A stretch of 64,000 nucleotides of DNA from Pseudomonadota bacterium (GCA_026399755.1 JAPLQI010000035.1:33825-97824), one strand, 5' to 3'; shown: positions 19,992 through 31,000, counted from the stretch's first letter. Numbers and translations: made by a program. The notes: generated from the letters alone by a model not told the origin.

Positions 19992-21893
19992 TTAAGCCTT
20001 AGCGTCTAGCTCTTCCCAAGTATTCATTTTTTCAAGAATCAAACCATCGAGCTCATCAATGCGTCGTTGCATATCCTGCGCAAGCTTTGGGCCGTTGCGA
20101 TAGATGCTGGCATCGAGTAATTGCTGCTGGATATCCAGTTTCTCGGCTTCGAGTGCGCTAATTTGTAGTGGCAATTGCTCTAAAAGACGAGCGTCATTAA
20201 AAGAAAGCTTTTTCTTGGCTTTAACCGGTTCGCTTGGCTTGGCTTGGGCTTGGGTGTTGGCTTTAGGAGCGGCAACCGGCGCGGCTGGGGCGAGGCTGGC
20301 CATCCGTGCTTTGGCTTCCATCCAGTCGGCGTAACCACCGGCGTTTTCAATCAGCACACCGTTGGCCTCAAAGGCAATCACTTGCGTCACGACGTTATCA
20401 AGGAAGGCGCGATCGTGGCTAACTAAGAACACCGTGCCGGAGTAGCCAGATAGCAGTTCTTCTAGCAGCTCAAGCGTATCGATATCCAAGTCATTGGTCG
20501 GCTCATCCAAGACCAAGACATTGGCTGGGCGAGTAAACAAACGCGCCAGCAGCAAGCGATTACGCTCGCCACCAGACAAGGAGCTAACTGGGCTGCGAGC
20601 GCGAGCGGGCGCAAACAGGAATTCTTCGAGGTAGCTGATCACATGCTTGCGCTGATTGCCAATTTCGATGAAGTCATTACCCTGAGAAATGGTATCAATT
20701 ACGGTGGCGTTTTCGTCGAGCTGCTCACGGAATTGATCGAAGTAGGCCACTTGTAGGTTAGTACCTAAGTTGACCACACCTTGATCTGGCTGCAACTCAC
20801 CCAAAATCATTTTCAGCAGCGTAGTCTTACCTGCGCCGTTCGGGCCAACCAAGCCAATACGATCGCCACGAATTAAGCGTGTGCTGTAGTTGTTGATCAG
20901 CGTGCGGCCGTTATAGCCCTTAGTCACGTTTTCTAGCTCGGCAACCAACTTGCCGGATTTGTCGCCAGCATCCACATTAAAGCTGACATTGCCTACACGC
21001 TCACGGCGCTGGCTGCGCTCGATACGTAAAGCTTCTAGGCGACGGACGCGGCCTTCATTGCGGGTGCGGCGGGCTTTTACACCTTGGCGAATCCACACTT
21101 CTTCTTGTGCTAAAGCTTTGTCGAATTTCTTATTGGTAAATTCTTCTTGCTCAAGCAATTCTTGCTTTTTGACTTCATAAGCTTTGAAATTGCCTGGGAA
21201 ACTGGTTAGGTTGCCACGATCCAGCTCAATAATGCGGGTGGAAATATTATCTAGGAAGCGCCTATCGTGGGTAATAAACAACACACTGCCGGCAAAGTTT
21301 TTCAGCAGCTCTTCCAGCCACTCAATCGCGCTCACATCCAAGTGATTGGTTGGCTCATCTAGTAGCAAGAGCTGTGGCTCAGAAACCAGCGCACGGGCTA
21401 GGGCCACGCGTTTTTTCCAACCACCCGACAATGCGCCAATTTTTGTTTCAGCAGGCAAATCGAGGTGCGACATGATAGAGGCGATCAAGGAGTCGAGTCG
21501 CCAGCCATCTTGTGATTCTAATTCGTGTTGCAAATCCATCAGATGAGTCAGGCTTTCTTCGCTGTCATCAAGGGTTTGCAAGGCTGCATGGTAATCAATC
21601 AGCACTTGACGCACGCTGCCTAGGCCTTCGGCCACGGCTTCGTAAACGGTTTGTTCCATGTCAAACACGGGCTCTTGTGAAACAAAAGCCATTTTTGCGC
21701 CTGTTTCGAGGCGAATCACACCGTCATCTAGCTTGTTGACGCCAGCAATCGTTTTGAGCATGGAAGACTTGCCCGCGCCATTGCGGCCGATCAGACCAAC
21801 GCGCTCGCCGGGCTCAAGAATAAAGCTGGCACCGTCTAAGAGGGGGACATGGCCATAGGCAAGATGGGCGTTTTCTACAATTAAAATGGGCAT
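19992..21893 (-). CDS. uup: ABC-F family ATP-binding protein Uup
   Basis: Two ABC domains (LIGRNGAGKSSMLK, LVGPNGAGKTTLLK), C-terminal coiled-coil. Confidence 0.92.
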   Translation of the reverse strand: MPILIVENAHLAYGHVPLLDGASFILEPGERVGLIGRNGAGKSSMLKTIAGVNKLDDGVIRLETGAKMAFVSQEPVFDMEQTVYEAVAEGLGSVRQVLIDYHAALQTLDDSEESLTHLMDLQHELESQDGWRLDSLIASIMSHLDLPAETKIGALSGGWKKRVALARALVSEPQLLLLDEPTNHLDVSAIEWLEELLKNFAGSVLFITHDRRFLDNISTRIIELDRGNLTSFPGNFKAYEVKKQELLEQEEFTNKKFDKALAQEEVWIRQGVKARRTRNEGRVRRLEALRIERSQRRERVGNVSFNVDAGDKSGKLVAELENVTKGYNGRTLINNYSTRLIRGDRIGLVGPNGAGKTTLLKMILGELQPDQGVVNLGTNLQVAYFDQFREQLDENATVIDTISQGNDFIEIGNQRKHVISYLEEFLFAPARARSPVSSLSGGERNRLLLARLFTRPANVLVLDEPTNDLDIDTLELLEELLSGYSGTVFLVSHDRAFLDNVVTQVIAFEANGVLIENAGGYADWMEAKARMASLAPAAPVAAPKANTQAQAKPSEPVKAKKKLSFNDARLLEQLPLQISALEAEKLDIQQQLLDASIYRNGPKLAQDMQRRIDELDGLILEKMNTWEELDAKA

Positions 21894-22095
21894 TTGATAC
21901 CTTGAAGCAGGGGTTTTGCTTGTTTTGAATGTTTAAATATACAGGACAACTATTGCACTTCTGTTTGAGCTTGTAAGGGCTGAGACGGTGGCGTGCATTG
22001 ATTTGCCAACAAAAATCTTAGCGGCGATTATACGGCAGGGCGGCCCTAGCCGATACCTACAGTATTGGAACAATCGACCTTGTGCCTTTAGAATC

Positions 22096-23520
22096 ATGCA
22101 AAAGCAAACTCGGAAACCGCGAATGATACGATTCTTAATGCTCTGTTTGTTCCTTGTAACCCCGCTTTGGGCCAAGCCCGTGGCGAGTGTAAAAAGTACG
22201 CATCCGACTTTAAGTAAGCCTACTCAATTGGCGGCAACAGGCGCTGATTTTGACCCCGAAAACCCTCCAGAGCGCTTGAGAGTTTTAGTTGCACTGGGGC
22301 CCTCCACTTTCTTTATTAAGAATGGCCGTCAGTATGGTGTGGAATACAGCATGCTCACGGAGTTTGAAAAATCCCTCAATCAAGGTCGTGGAAAAACCCT
22401 CCCCCCTATACGCATACAATTTATTCCTGTGGATGCAGGGGAGTTAATTCCCGCTCTACGAGCTGGGCGCGGGGATATTGCCGCTGGTCTGATGCCTGTC
22501 ACGGAAGGCGCTAAGCAGCTTGTGGCGTTTTCCACCCCCTATTTACAAGATCGCTGGTGTACCGTGTCGGCCACAGAAGAGAGCCGCACTCTTACACTTC
22601 CTGCGAGTAGCTATGCTCAGCGTTTATTAGGTGATTTTAATGATGCTCGCCGCCGAGTAGGGGCAAATGAGTTTGAAGTGGAAAACGCCGCCCCAGGGGT
22701 GAGCAGTGAAATGCTACTCGCGCAAATTAATAAAGGCGCAGACAAAACCACACTGGTTAGTAGCTTTGTATTGGGTTTATGGGGCAAAACACTGCCTAAA
22801 TTAAAATCCATCAGCTGTGTTGAAGAGCGAGTGCCTGTGGCATGGGCGGTGCGTAAAGAAGATAGTGTGCTGCTTGCTACATTAAATCGCTTTGCAGAAA
22901 AATCCGGCTTGATTGAGCGGGCTGCAACAGCCACCAAACACTTTCTCGTTGCTGATGGCAAGGTACAAAGCTCAGAAAAACTCGGCTCCTTGGATAAGTT
23001 GGCGTTCTTTGCCCCTGTCTTTCAAATCGTAGCGGCGGCAAATAATTTAGATTGGCTCTTATTAGCGGCAATTGGCCAAAAAGAGACAGGTTTAAATTCT
23101 ATTGTGCGTAAAAATGGCCCCACGGGAGTCATGCAAATTAACCCAAGTACAGCGCGCAATATGGGGGTTAAAAACCCACATGAAGCAGAGGGAAACGTCA
23201 CAGCCGCCGCGCGCTATCTCGGTCATTTACGCGACTTTTTTAATAATCCAGGCATCAATGATGAAGACCAGCTGTATTTTATGATCGCCGCCTATAACGC
23301 AGGTGAGGGCCGGGTGCAGCAATTACGAAATCAGGCTGCGGCCCAAGGCTTGGACCGAAATCGTTGGCTGGGGAATGTAGAGAAAGTCGCTTTAAAATCA
23401 GTAAGCAAAGGCATGGTTGATTATGTGTCTACTGTCAGCCGCTATTACATTGCGTATCAAGCCGCAGAAAAAGCGCGCAAAAAGCACGATGGAGCCTCTG
23501 CTGCAGCCGAGCATAAATAA
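22096..23520 (+). CDS. Lytic transglycosylase MltF-like (SBP_bac_3 plus SLT domain)
   Basis: IGQKETGLNSIVRKNGPTGVMQINPSTARNMGVKNP SLT motif, N-terminal solute-binding fold; start at 22096 or 22123. Confidence 0.88.
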   Translation: MQKQTRKPRMIRFLMLCLFLVTPLWAKPVASVKSTHPTLSKPTQLAATGADFDPENPPERLRVLVALGPSTFFIKNGRQYGVEYSMLTEFEKSLNQGRGKTLPPIRIQFIPVDAGELIPALRAGRGDIAAGLMPVTEGAKQLVAFSTPYLQDRWCTVSATEESRTLTLPASSYAQRLLGDFNDARRRVGANEFEVENAAPGVSSEMLLAQINKGADKTTLVSSFVLGLWGKTLPKLKSISCVEERVPVAWAVRKEDSVLLATLNRFAEKSGLIERAATATKHFLVADGKVQSSEKLGSLDKLAFFAPVFQIVAAANNLDWLLLAAIGQKETGLNSIVRKNGPTGVMQINPSTARNMGVKNPHEAEGNVTAAARYLGHLRDFFNNPGINDEDQLYFMIAAYNAGEGRVQQLRNQAAAQGLDRNRWLGNVEKVALKSVSKGMVDYVSTVSRYYIAYQAAEKARKKHDGASAAAEHK

Positions 23521-23523
23521 ACA

Positions 23524-23583
23524 GCATCGCTTACGGGCTGCACCCGCCCTAGGAATAACATTTCGCTTAAGTTGTTAGGGTTG
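23524..23583. repeat. Right-end fragment of the MITE-like element
   Basis: gggctgcacccgccctaggaataacatttcgcttaagttgttagggttg. Confidence 0.6.
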
Positions 23584-23740
23584 TGAGGAGGGGGCGTGCG
23601 ATAAATCAATCGCCCTCTTTGCATCCTATCCATGCTTTTTTACAGTTTAAACCTCCCTTTTTACACTTGATCGCAGCGCTATTTCGCCTAGGAATGGCTT
23701 TGTTTAAAGTGACATTACTCCAACTTTGCAAGAGAATGTC

Positions 23741-24313
23741 ATGAAAGCCTTAATGCTAATTGCTACTGCTCTGGTTATTTCGAACCCTGTTTTTGCTGCG
23801 CCTATTGCTAACGACGCAGTGATTATTAAGTTGCCGAGAATAGAGGTCGTTGGAAAGCGTCATGATGCAATCAATAAAGCGCCAATAAAGTGGGCCGCAT
23901 TTGATGCACCCTTGGCTAAAGACGCAGCAATTATTAAGCTGCCAAGAATAGAGGTGATTGGAAAGCGTCATGATGCAATCAATAAAGGAGCAACAAAGCT
24001 GGCCGCATTGGACACTCCCTTGGCTAAAGACGCAGTGATTATTAAGTTACCGAGAATAGAAGTGATTGGAAAGCGTCATAATACAATCAATAAAATGCCA
24101 ACAGAAATAGCCGCATCAGATACAAAATCAGCTAAAAACGCCGTGATTATTAAATTGCCAAGAATAGAAGTCATTGCAAAGCGAGAACAGGCCCCCGTAT
24201 TGCCATCAATGATCTTGGCCGCAGAACAGGGCGATGGGGTGTTTTTTAATGTTGTAACGCCATCAATGACATTGGCAAGAAAGATAAATATTTTTATGCC
24301 TTATGGCGTGTAA
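23741..24313 (+). CDS. Putative secreted protein with 36-aa tandem repeats
   Basis: Signal peptide MKALMLIATALVISNPVFAAP followed by repeats of (D/N)AVIIKLPRIEVIGKRHDAINK. Confidence 0.75.
   Translation: MKALMLIATALVISNPVFAAPIANDAVIIKLPRIEVVGKRHDAINKAPIKWAAFDAPLAKDAAIIKLPRIEVIGKRHDAINKGATKLAALDTPLAKDAVIIKLPRIEVIGKRHNTINKMPTEIAASDTKSAKNAVIIKLPRIEVIAKREQAPVLPSMILAAEQGDGVFFNVVTPSMTLARKINIFMPYGV
23813..24190 (+). repeat. 108-bp in-frame tandem repeat, three full units plus a partial fourth
   Basis: Units at 23813, 23921, 24029 and 24137 encode DAVIIKLPRIEV(V/I)GKRH... Confidence 0.9.
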
Positions 24314-24340
24314 TAAATCGTACAAATATAAAGGCTGCGT

Positions 24341-25648
24341 ATGAATGATAAAAATATAAAAATAATCAAAGCGCGCTTCTATGAGTTATTTGATTATGCG
24401 AAAAAAGTATTTGACCGGCTGGCTGTTTGGGTAATCCAGATGGGCTGGGGTAAGTTTGTTTTCTTAATGATTTTATTATTGATCATGGGTAGCGCGATCG
24501 AGGATGGGATTAATGGGTTTAGAAAAAAAGAATACCATGTTGCTTCGCCAGTCCCTCCTGCGCCGCCGGTTGTGATTCATAAGCCAAGCCAGGAAGAGGA
24601 AAAGAAAATAGACTCTAAACCATTGGATCAGTCTTCCAATGCGTGGGAGAGGCAAGTAGAGAAAGACGCAGATCAGCGGCAAGCAGAGCAAGAAAAGGCC
24701 GATGCAGAAAAAGAACTCGCAGAGGCTAAAAAAGAAAGCCACGATAAAGAAAATTTTAAGAAAAAATTGCGCGACAAAATCGCTAATTTAAGCGTGATTC
24801 AGGATAGTATTTTATCCCCAGATGATAAGGATGAATTGATTGATGCGGTGAGCGATTATTTATCTAGCGTTGAAAGAGAAGCCCCCCCTCAGACCATGGT
24901 GTCGACTAGTATTTCTGTGAATGATTGGGTATTTCTGTTTGTTATGATGTTGCTGGGTATTAAAGTATTTATGGGCGGGAAAAAACGCGCCGAAGCCCTT
25001 GCCAGAGAAGCACAAAAAGAATCCGAAAGAGAGTCCTTATTAAGGCAAGTGGCCGAGGCTAAAATACAAATGATGCAGGCGCAAATTGAGCCGCATTTCT
25101 TATTTAATACCTTGGCCTCCGTTGAGTATTTAATTGAAACCGATCCGCCACGCGCATCCGCCATGCAGCGCAGCTTAATTCAGTATTTGCGCCAAGTGTT
25201 GCCGCAGATACGGGACCATGCATCGAGCAATCATTTGGGCCGTGAGGCCGATATGGTGGCGGCGTATTTAGAGCTGTTAAAAATGCGTATGGAAGAGCGC
25301 TTAGAATTTAATATCCATATTCCCGAAGGCTTACGCTCGGCCGCTTTTCCGCCGATGATTTTGCAAACCCTCGTTGAAAATGCAATAAAGCATGGATTAG
25401 AGCCTAAAACAGAAGGCGGGAGCTTAAGCGTATATGCAGAAATTGCGCATCAGAAATTAAGAATTAGCGTGATTGATAATGGCTTGGGCTTTGGTATGGC
25501 AAAGAGCAGCGGCACAGGATTGGGATTACAAAATATTCGCGAGCGACTGGCCTTGCTTTATAAAGGAAATAGTCTTTTCTCAATTACAGAAAACAAGCCG
25601 TCGGGTGTGTGTATTACGATTGAAGTGCCTTATACTTTGGCTGCATAA
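24341..25648 (+). CDS. LytS/YehU-type sensor histidine kinase
   Basis: QIEPHFLFNTLASVEYLIETDPPRA and QTLVENAIKHGLEP motifs; TM segments and charged coiled-coil. Confidence 0.9.
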   Translation: MNDKNIKIIKARFYELFDYAKKVFDRLAVWVIQMGWGKFVFLMILLLIMGSAIEDGINGFRKKEYHVASPVPPAPPVVIHKPSQEEEKKIDSKPLDQSSNAWERQVEKDADQRQAEQEKADAEKELAEAKKESHDKENFKKKLRDKIANLSVIQDSILSPDDKDELIDAVSDYLSSVEREAPPQTMVSTSISVNDWVFLFVMMLLGIKVFMGGKKRAEALAREAQKESERESLLRQVAEAKIQMMQAQIEPHFLFNTLASVEYLIETDPPRASAMQRSLIQYLRQVLPQIRDHASSNHLGREADMVAAYLELLKMRMEERLEFNIHIPEGLRSAAFPPMILQTLVENAIKHGLEPKTEGGSLSVYAEIAHQKLRISVIDNGLGFGMAKSSGTGLGLQNIRERLALLYKGNSLFSITENKPSGVCITIEVPYTLAA

Positions 25649-25745
25649 ACAATAAGCTGATGATGTCTCTTGTTCAATCATCCTTGTGGAAATGAATTCC
25701 TAAAGAGCGGTACTCGATTTTTGAATTTGTAGGGTGGGTGAAACC

Positions 25746-26144
25746 CAATCCTAGCAACTTAGCTATTTATCATAAAAAAACAGCAAAAAAATGTATTGCC
25801 CATGCTCTCCGCACGGGGCTTTAGAGTCCCCTTGAAGCACGCCGAAACGAGGAACAAGCGGGGCGGGGTTTCGGCGAGGACTGTTCGAGCGAAGCGAGTT
25901 CCGCAGCCGCCGCCTCGATTGTCCGCAGTGAGGGGATTTCGTGCTGGACGGGGCGGCCTTCTTTGGCTTCGTTTCTTGGCCGTTCAAGAAAGGAAGGCCC
26001 CTGCGGTGGCTACCGCTCTAAAATTAACGTGCCGAAGGCACTAAAGTCTTGTTGTATTTTGGTTAGCACACATGGAGTGAAGCCCGTGTATTTCGCGGTT
26101 TGCACCCGCCCTACGAAAAACTTTGCCTTAAGTTGATAGGATTG
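25746..26144. mobile_element. MITE-like terminal repeats (CAATCCTAGCAACTTAGC ... GCCTTAAGTTGATAGGATTG) enclosing another repeat
   Basis: End sequences match the complete elements at 31534-31685 and 63334-63489; no target duplication seen. Confidence 0.55.
25800..26045. repeat. GC-rich dispersed repeat of about 245 bp, copy A
   Basis: Inverted copy at 46321-46560; shares ggaacaagcggg..ggtttcggcgaggactgt..gagcgaagcgagttccgcagccgcc. Confidence 0.85.
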
Positions 26145-26256
26145 AGATGAAGCACGCGAAATAAGTGGGTTTCACCCGTCCTACAATATTTATATTCCAT
26201 TTGCACCAGATGCATAATCAGGGTCAATAATGTGATGTTTTCATAAAAGGATTGCC

Positions 26257-27003
26257 ATGCCTACCGCGCTAATTGCCGATGATGAACGTTTAATGCGTGA
26301 TCAATTAAAACTACGCCTCGCACAGGTGTGGCCAGAATTAGAAATCATTGCTGAGGCCAAAAATGGCGAAGAGGCGATTAGCCTAACATTAGCGCATCGC
26401 CCTGATTTTGCTTTTTTAGATATTCGTATGCCAGGGCTGACCGGTTTAGAGGCGGCGCAAGCCATTTCGCAATTAACCCATGTGGTGTTTGTAACGGCTT
26501 ATGATCAATATGCGGTAGAGGCATTTGAGCATGGCGCGATTGATTATGTATTAAAGCCCGCCGACCCTGAGCGTTTAGCTTTAACGGTAGAGCGTTTAAA
26601 AAAACGCCTCGCCAGCCCGCCCAATGATATGCAAACCTTAATTGCCCAAATTGCTAAGCAGGTCACCAATAAACCTGCTTATTTGCAGTGGATACAGGCA
26701 TCAATGGGGCAGGAGTTGCGTTTGATTCCGGTTGAAGAAGTGTTGTTTTTTCAATCGGATGAAAAATATACGCGGGTACAAACTAAGAATTACGAAGCTT
26801 TAATTAGAAAGCCCGTGCGTGATTTATTAGAAGAACTTAATCCTGATTTATTTTGGCAAATTCATCGTGCCACCTTGGTTAATAGCAAGGCGATTGAAGG
26901 CGTGGTGAAGGATTTGCGTGGGCGTTTATTGGTTAAAGTGAATGGCTTGAGCGAAAAACTAGAAGTCAGTCGCAGCTTTACCCATTTGTTTAAGCAGATG
27001 TAA
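26257..27003 (+). CDS. LytTR-family response regulator
   Basis: REC domain (FLDIRMPGLTGLEAA, TAYDQYAVEAFEHGAIDYVLKP) plus LytTR domain (FFQSDEKYTRVQT..FWQIHRATLVNSKAI). Confidence 0.92.
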   Translation: MPTALIADDERLMRDQLKLRLAQVWPELEIIAEAKNGEEAISLTLAHRPDFAFLDIRMPGLTGLEAAQAISQLTHVVFVTAYDQYAVEAFEHGAIDYVLKPADPERLALTVERLKKRLASPPNDMQTLIAQIAKQVTNKPAYLQWIQASMGQELRLIPVEEVLFFQSDEKYTRVQTKNYEALIRKPVRDLLEELNPDLFWQIHRATLVNSKAIEGVVKDLRGRLLVKVNGLSEKLEVSRSFTHLFKQM

Positions 27004-27153
27004 GTTTCTGGCATGAAGTGCTTACCTCTGGCAGCCGCTGCCTACCTGCATTTTTGAAATAAATAGCTGAGTTCCTAACTATTTATTTATTGCGCACTAT
27101 CCTGATAATAAGCGTAATGCTATGTGGTGTTACTTCTTGCTTGAGGGGCGGGG

Positions 27154-27999
27154 ATGCGTAAGTATTTACTCAGCGCGATGTTGGGGTTTTGTGCCATGAA
27201 CTTGTGTTTTGCAAGTGGGGCATCGGCTCCTTCTCCGCTTAAATATACCTTTGCAGTGGTCCCTCAGTTTAGTCCCAGCCAATTGCATCAAGAATGGATC
27301 CCCGTTTTACAGCGAATTTCGCATAAGACCGGCATTGCTTTGGAGTTGAAACTCGTTGCTTCTTTTCCAAAGTTTGAGTCTGAATTGATGCGAGGTGTGG
27401 CTGATTTTGCCTATGTAAATCCCTATCATGTGGTGATGAGCCAGCCCACTCAGGGCTATTTGCCCCTGCTGCGAGACAGCAAGCCTTTGGTGGGCATTTT
27501 ATTAGCACGTAAAGATAGCGCTTTTAAATCACCGCAAGATTTAAAGGGGCAAATTATTGCTTTTTCTGCTCCAAATGCGTTCGGTGCATCTCTCTTTATG
27601 CGGGCATTGCTGACTGAGAATTTTGCGCTGCAATTTACGCCGCGTTATTTAGGCACGCACTCCAATGTGTTTAGGCATCTGGCGCACAATGATGTGGCGG
27701 CTGGGGGCAGTGTGATGTCGGCGTTTAATGACGAGCTGCCAGAAGTGCGAGAGCAATTACATATTATTTATAAAACACCTGAAGTGGCATCGCACCCGAT
27801 TGTGGTGCATCCGCGCGTGCCTGCTAAGGTGCGAGAGGCTGTTTTGCGTGCTTTGCTTGATATGACTAAAGATGAGGCAGGGCGGGCCTTACTCAAAGAA
27901 ATTCGCATTCCAAACCCTGTGCTAACTCATTATGAAAAAGATTTCTTGTCTTTGGAAACTTTGAAAATTCAAAAGTATTTGGTGGTCGAGAAAAACTAG
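27154..27999 (+). CDS. PhnD-like phosphate/phosphonate-type substrate-binding protein
   Basis: Signal peptide; FAVVPQFSPSQLHQEWIPVLQRISHKTGIALELK; SHPIVVHPRVPAKVREAV. Confidence 0.85.
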   Translation: MRKYLLSAMLGFCAMNLCFASGASAPSPLKYTFAVVPQFSPSQLHQEWIPVLQRISHKTGIALELKLVASFPKFESELMRGVADFAYVNPYHVVMSQPTQGYLPLLRDSKPLVGILLARKDSAFKSPQDLKGQIIAFSAPNAFGASLFMRALLTENFALQFTPRYLGTHSNVFRHLAHNDVAAGGSVMSAFNDELPEVREQLHIIYKTPEVASHPIVVHPRVPAKVREAVLRALLDMTKDEAGRALLKEIRIPNPVLTHYEKDFLSLETLKIQKYLVVEKN

Positions 28000-28062
28000 C
28001 CGCCGATATGGCGAAATAAATGGTTTTAGCTGACTTTTTTGAGGCGATAAGGGTTCGTTTTG

Positions 28063-31000
28063 ATGAAGAAAGAACACTACCAAGCAGCCTTGGACGCTGT
28101 GATTGATGTGCCACCTCTGCGTAAGCGCTGGCTCTATGCGGCTTACCGGCATTTTCCACGTAGCTTGTCACGGCAAATTATGTTGCTTACAACAGCGTGT
28201 TTGATGGTGTCTATCTTGGGCTACGGCGCATATACGGCACACAAACAAACTGATCTGCTGCGCAGCACGATTACGACGCATATGGCGTCCTTGGCGCAAC
28301 ACTTAGCCACGGTGGCGGGGCAATTCTTACTGGTGAATGATTCTGTAAGTATTGAATTGGTTTCCATGCAAACGGCGACCTCCCCCTCGGTTTTATTAGT
28401 GGAAGTGATGGATGCGTCGGGCAAGCTGCAGAGCGAAGTGGCGTATGAAAAAGGGCATGCAGTCCCCAAATTTAGCAAAGAAACACGGCAGGTGCCCCAA
28501 ACGGCCCAGCCACTGACCCTCTTTGAAAAACCCCTAGCGAACGCGATTCAGGCAGAAAGATACTCTGCATGGCACCCCATTTTTGCTGGCTCGCTGGTGG
28601 GTTGGGTGCGGGTGAGCTATCAGTTAGAGAGCTTAAATCAGGCAGCCATCGCCATTTGGACTCAGGCCATCTTGGCGATTGTACTGGCGTTGGGGGTGAT
28701 GTTGGGGCTGCTGACGCTCTTGTTGCGCCCACCCATGCGTGCTTTACAGTTGGCGACACAATTTGCCACCGATTTGGATCACTCCCTCGGGGCAAAAATA
28801 GATGTTTCCAGCGAGGTGATTGAGATTCAAGCCTTGGGGAATGCGCTTAATCATGTTTCGGCGCGCTTATTTACGCAAAATAGGGCGCTCAATAATCAGC
28901 AATTCGCCTTGGATCAGCATGCCATTGTGAGCATTACGGATCTTAATGGCACCATTTGCTATGCCAATGATTTTTTCTGCGAAATAACCGGCTATTTACG
29001 GGCCGAGTTAATCGGAAAAAACCATCGAATTATCAATTCGGGCTTTCATTCGGATGCTTTTTTTCAAGCGCTTTGGGCGACTATTTTGAGCGGAAAAGTG
29101 TGGCATGGTGAGATTAAAAATCGCAGAAAAAATGGCGAACATTATTGGGTAGATTCCACTATCGTGCCCCTGTTAGATGCGGGCGGCATTCCAGAGCAAT
29201 ATATTGCGATTCGCACCGATATTACTGAAATAAAAGATTTTGAATTGTCATTACAAGAGGCCAAAGCCCATGCCGAGGCGGCAACGCTAGCTAAAAGCCA
29301 ATTCCTTGCCAATATGAGCCACGAAATTCGCACGCCTATGAATGCCATCTTGGGTATGCTCAAATTATTAAAAAACACCGATTTAAGCATTCAGCAATTG
29401 GATTACACCAGTAAGACAGAAGGTGCAGCGCAATCATTATTAGGCTTGCTCAACGATATTTTGGATTTCTCTAAAATGGAAGCGGGCAAAATGGAGATTC
29501 ATCCTGAGCCGTTTCGAGTAGATAGGCTATTGCGGGATCTCTCGGTGGTTTTGTCCGCTAATATCGGATCGAAACCACTCGAAGTGCTATTTGATATTGA
29601 TCCGGAAACCCCCAAAGGAATGATCGGCGATATGCTGCGCCTGCGGCAAATTCTGATTAATTTGGCAGGTAATGCCATTAAATTTACGGCCACAGGCGAA
29701 GTGGTGGTGCGTATCAAAGTATTAGCCAAGGCAGGCGTCGATACGCGCTTGCATATTTCGATTAGAGATAGCGGTATTGGTATTTCGCCCGAGAATCAAC
29801 AACATATCTTTGATGGCTTTTCACAGGCCGAAGCCTCAACAACACGTTGTTTTGGTGGCACGGGGCTAGGGCTCTCTATTTGTAAGCGTTTAGTAGAGAT
29901 GATGGGCGGGCAGCTGATGTTGGCGAGCGAGCTGGGCAAGGGCAGCACCTTTTATTTCGCCATTACGCTGCCAGCCACGGACGAGCTGGCTAACGACGCC
30001 GATCAGCCTTATTTGCCTAAGCAGGCCCTTGAAAATTTGCAGGTTTTGGTGGTGGATGATCATGCTACTGCGCGTGAAATCATGCTGGATATGGTGCGCT
30101 CTTTGGGCTGGCAAGCGGATGAGGCAAGGGGAGGGGTAGAGGCCGTGGCCATGGTGGAGGCAAGAGCCAATGGGGCACAAGCCGGTTACCAAGTGATTTT
30201 TATGGATTGGCAAATGCCCGATATCGATGGCTTGGAAGCCAGCTTGCGTATTCGGCAAATCTGCCATGCTGCGGATGCCCCCATTATTGTGATGGTGACG
30301 ACGCATGGCCGAGAATTATTGGCGCAGCGAAGCCGCGAGGAGCACGCCGCTTTAAATGGCTTTTTAGTCAAACCCGTCACGGCATCGATGCTATTTGATG
30401 CGGTGGCAGAAGCTAAAGCGGGCGTGCTTAATCTGAGAGCCAGTCGCCCAAGAATGGCAGGAGGTAAGCCACAGCGACTTGCGGGCTTACATATTTTGGT
30501 GGTGGAAGATAATTTACTTAACCAGCAGGTGGCGCAAGAGCTACTCAACGCAGAGGGCGCACTGGTTGAGCTGGCAGCCAATGGGCAATTAGCGATCGAT
30601 GCCATCACTAAAACGCCGCAGCTTTTTGATGTGGTGCTCATGGATTTACAAATGCCGATTATGGATGGCTATACCGCCACCCATATTATTCGCCACGGCA
30701 TGGGGCTAAGGAGCTTGCCGATTATCGCCATGACCGCCAATGCCATGGCTGTAGATAGAGAGGCTTGCCTAGCCGCAGGCATGAATGATCATATTGGCAA
30801 GCCGTTTGATCTAGCGCATTTAGTTAATATTTTGCAAAGCCAACTGCGGCATGTCCATCGCCAAGTTGCTGCAAGCCCTGTTGAAACATCGATAAGCATC
30901 ATTGAAAACGTGCTGCCAAAGGAGGATGAGGTTGATACGGTGGGGGCGCTCGAGCGGCTAGGCAATAACACCGCGCTTTATGCCCGTGTGCTGCAGTCTT

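Noticed and set aside
23813-24190. CRISPR array
   Set aside because: 108-bp units are contiguous and in-frame coding; no direct-repeat/spacer architecture.
25763-26044. 74-aa and 82-aa ORFs in the GC-rich repeat
   Set aside because: Both lie in the dispersed 245-bp repeat and give Arg/Pro-rich translations; non-coding repeat is the better explanation.
30186-30641. 151-aa ORF antisense to the hybrid kinase
   Set aside because: Shadow ORF opposite receiver domains.
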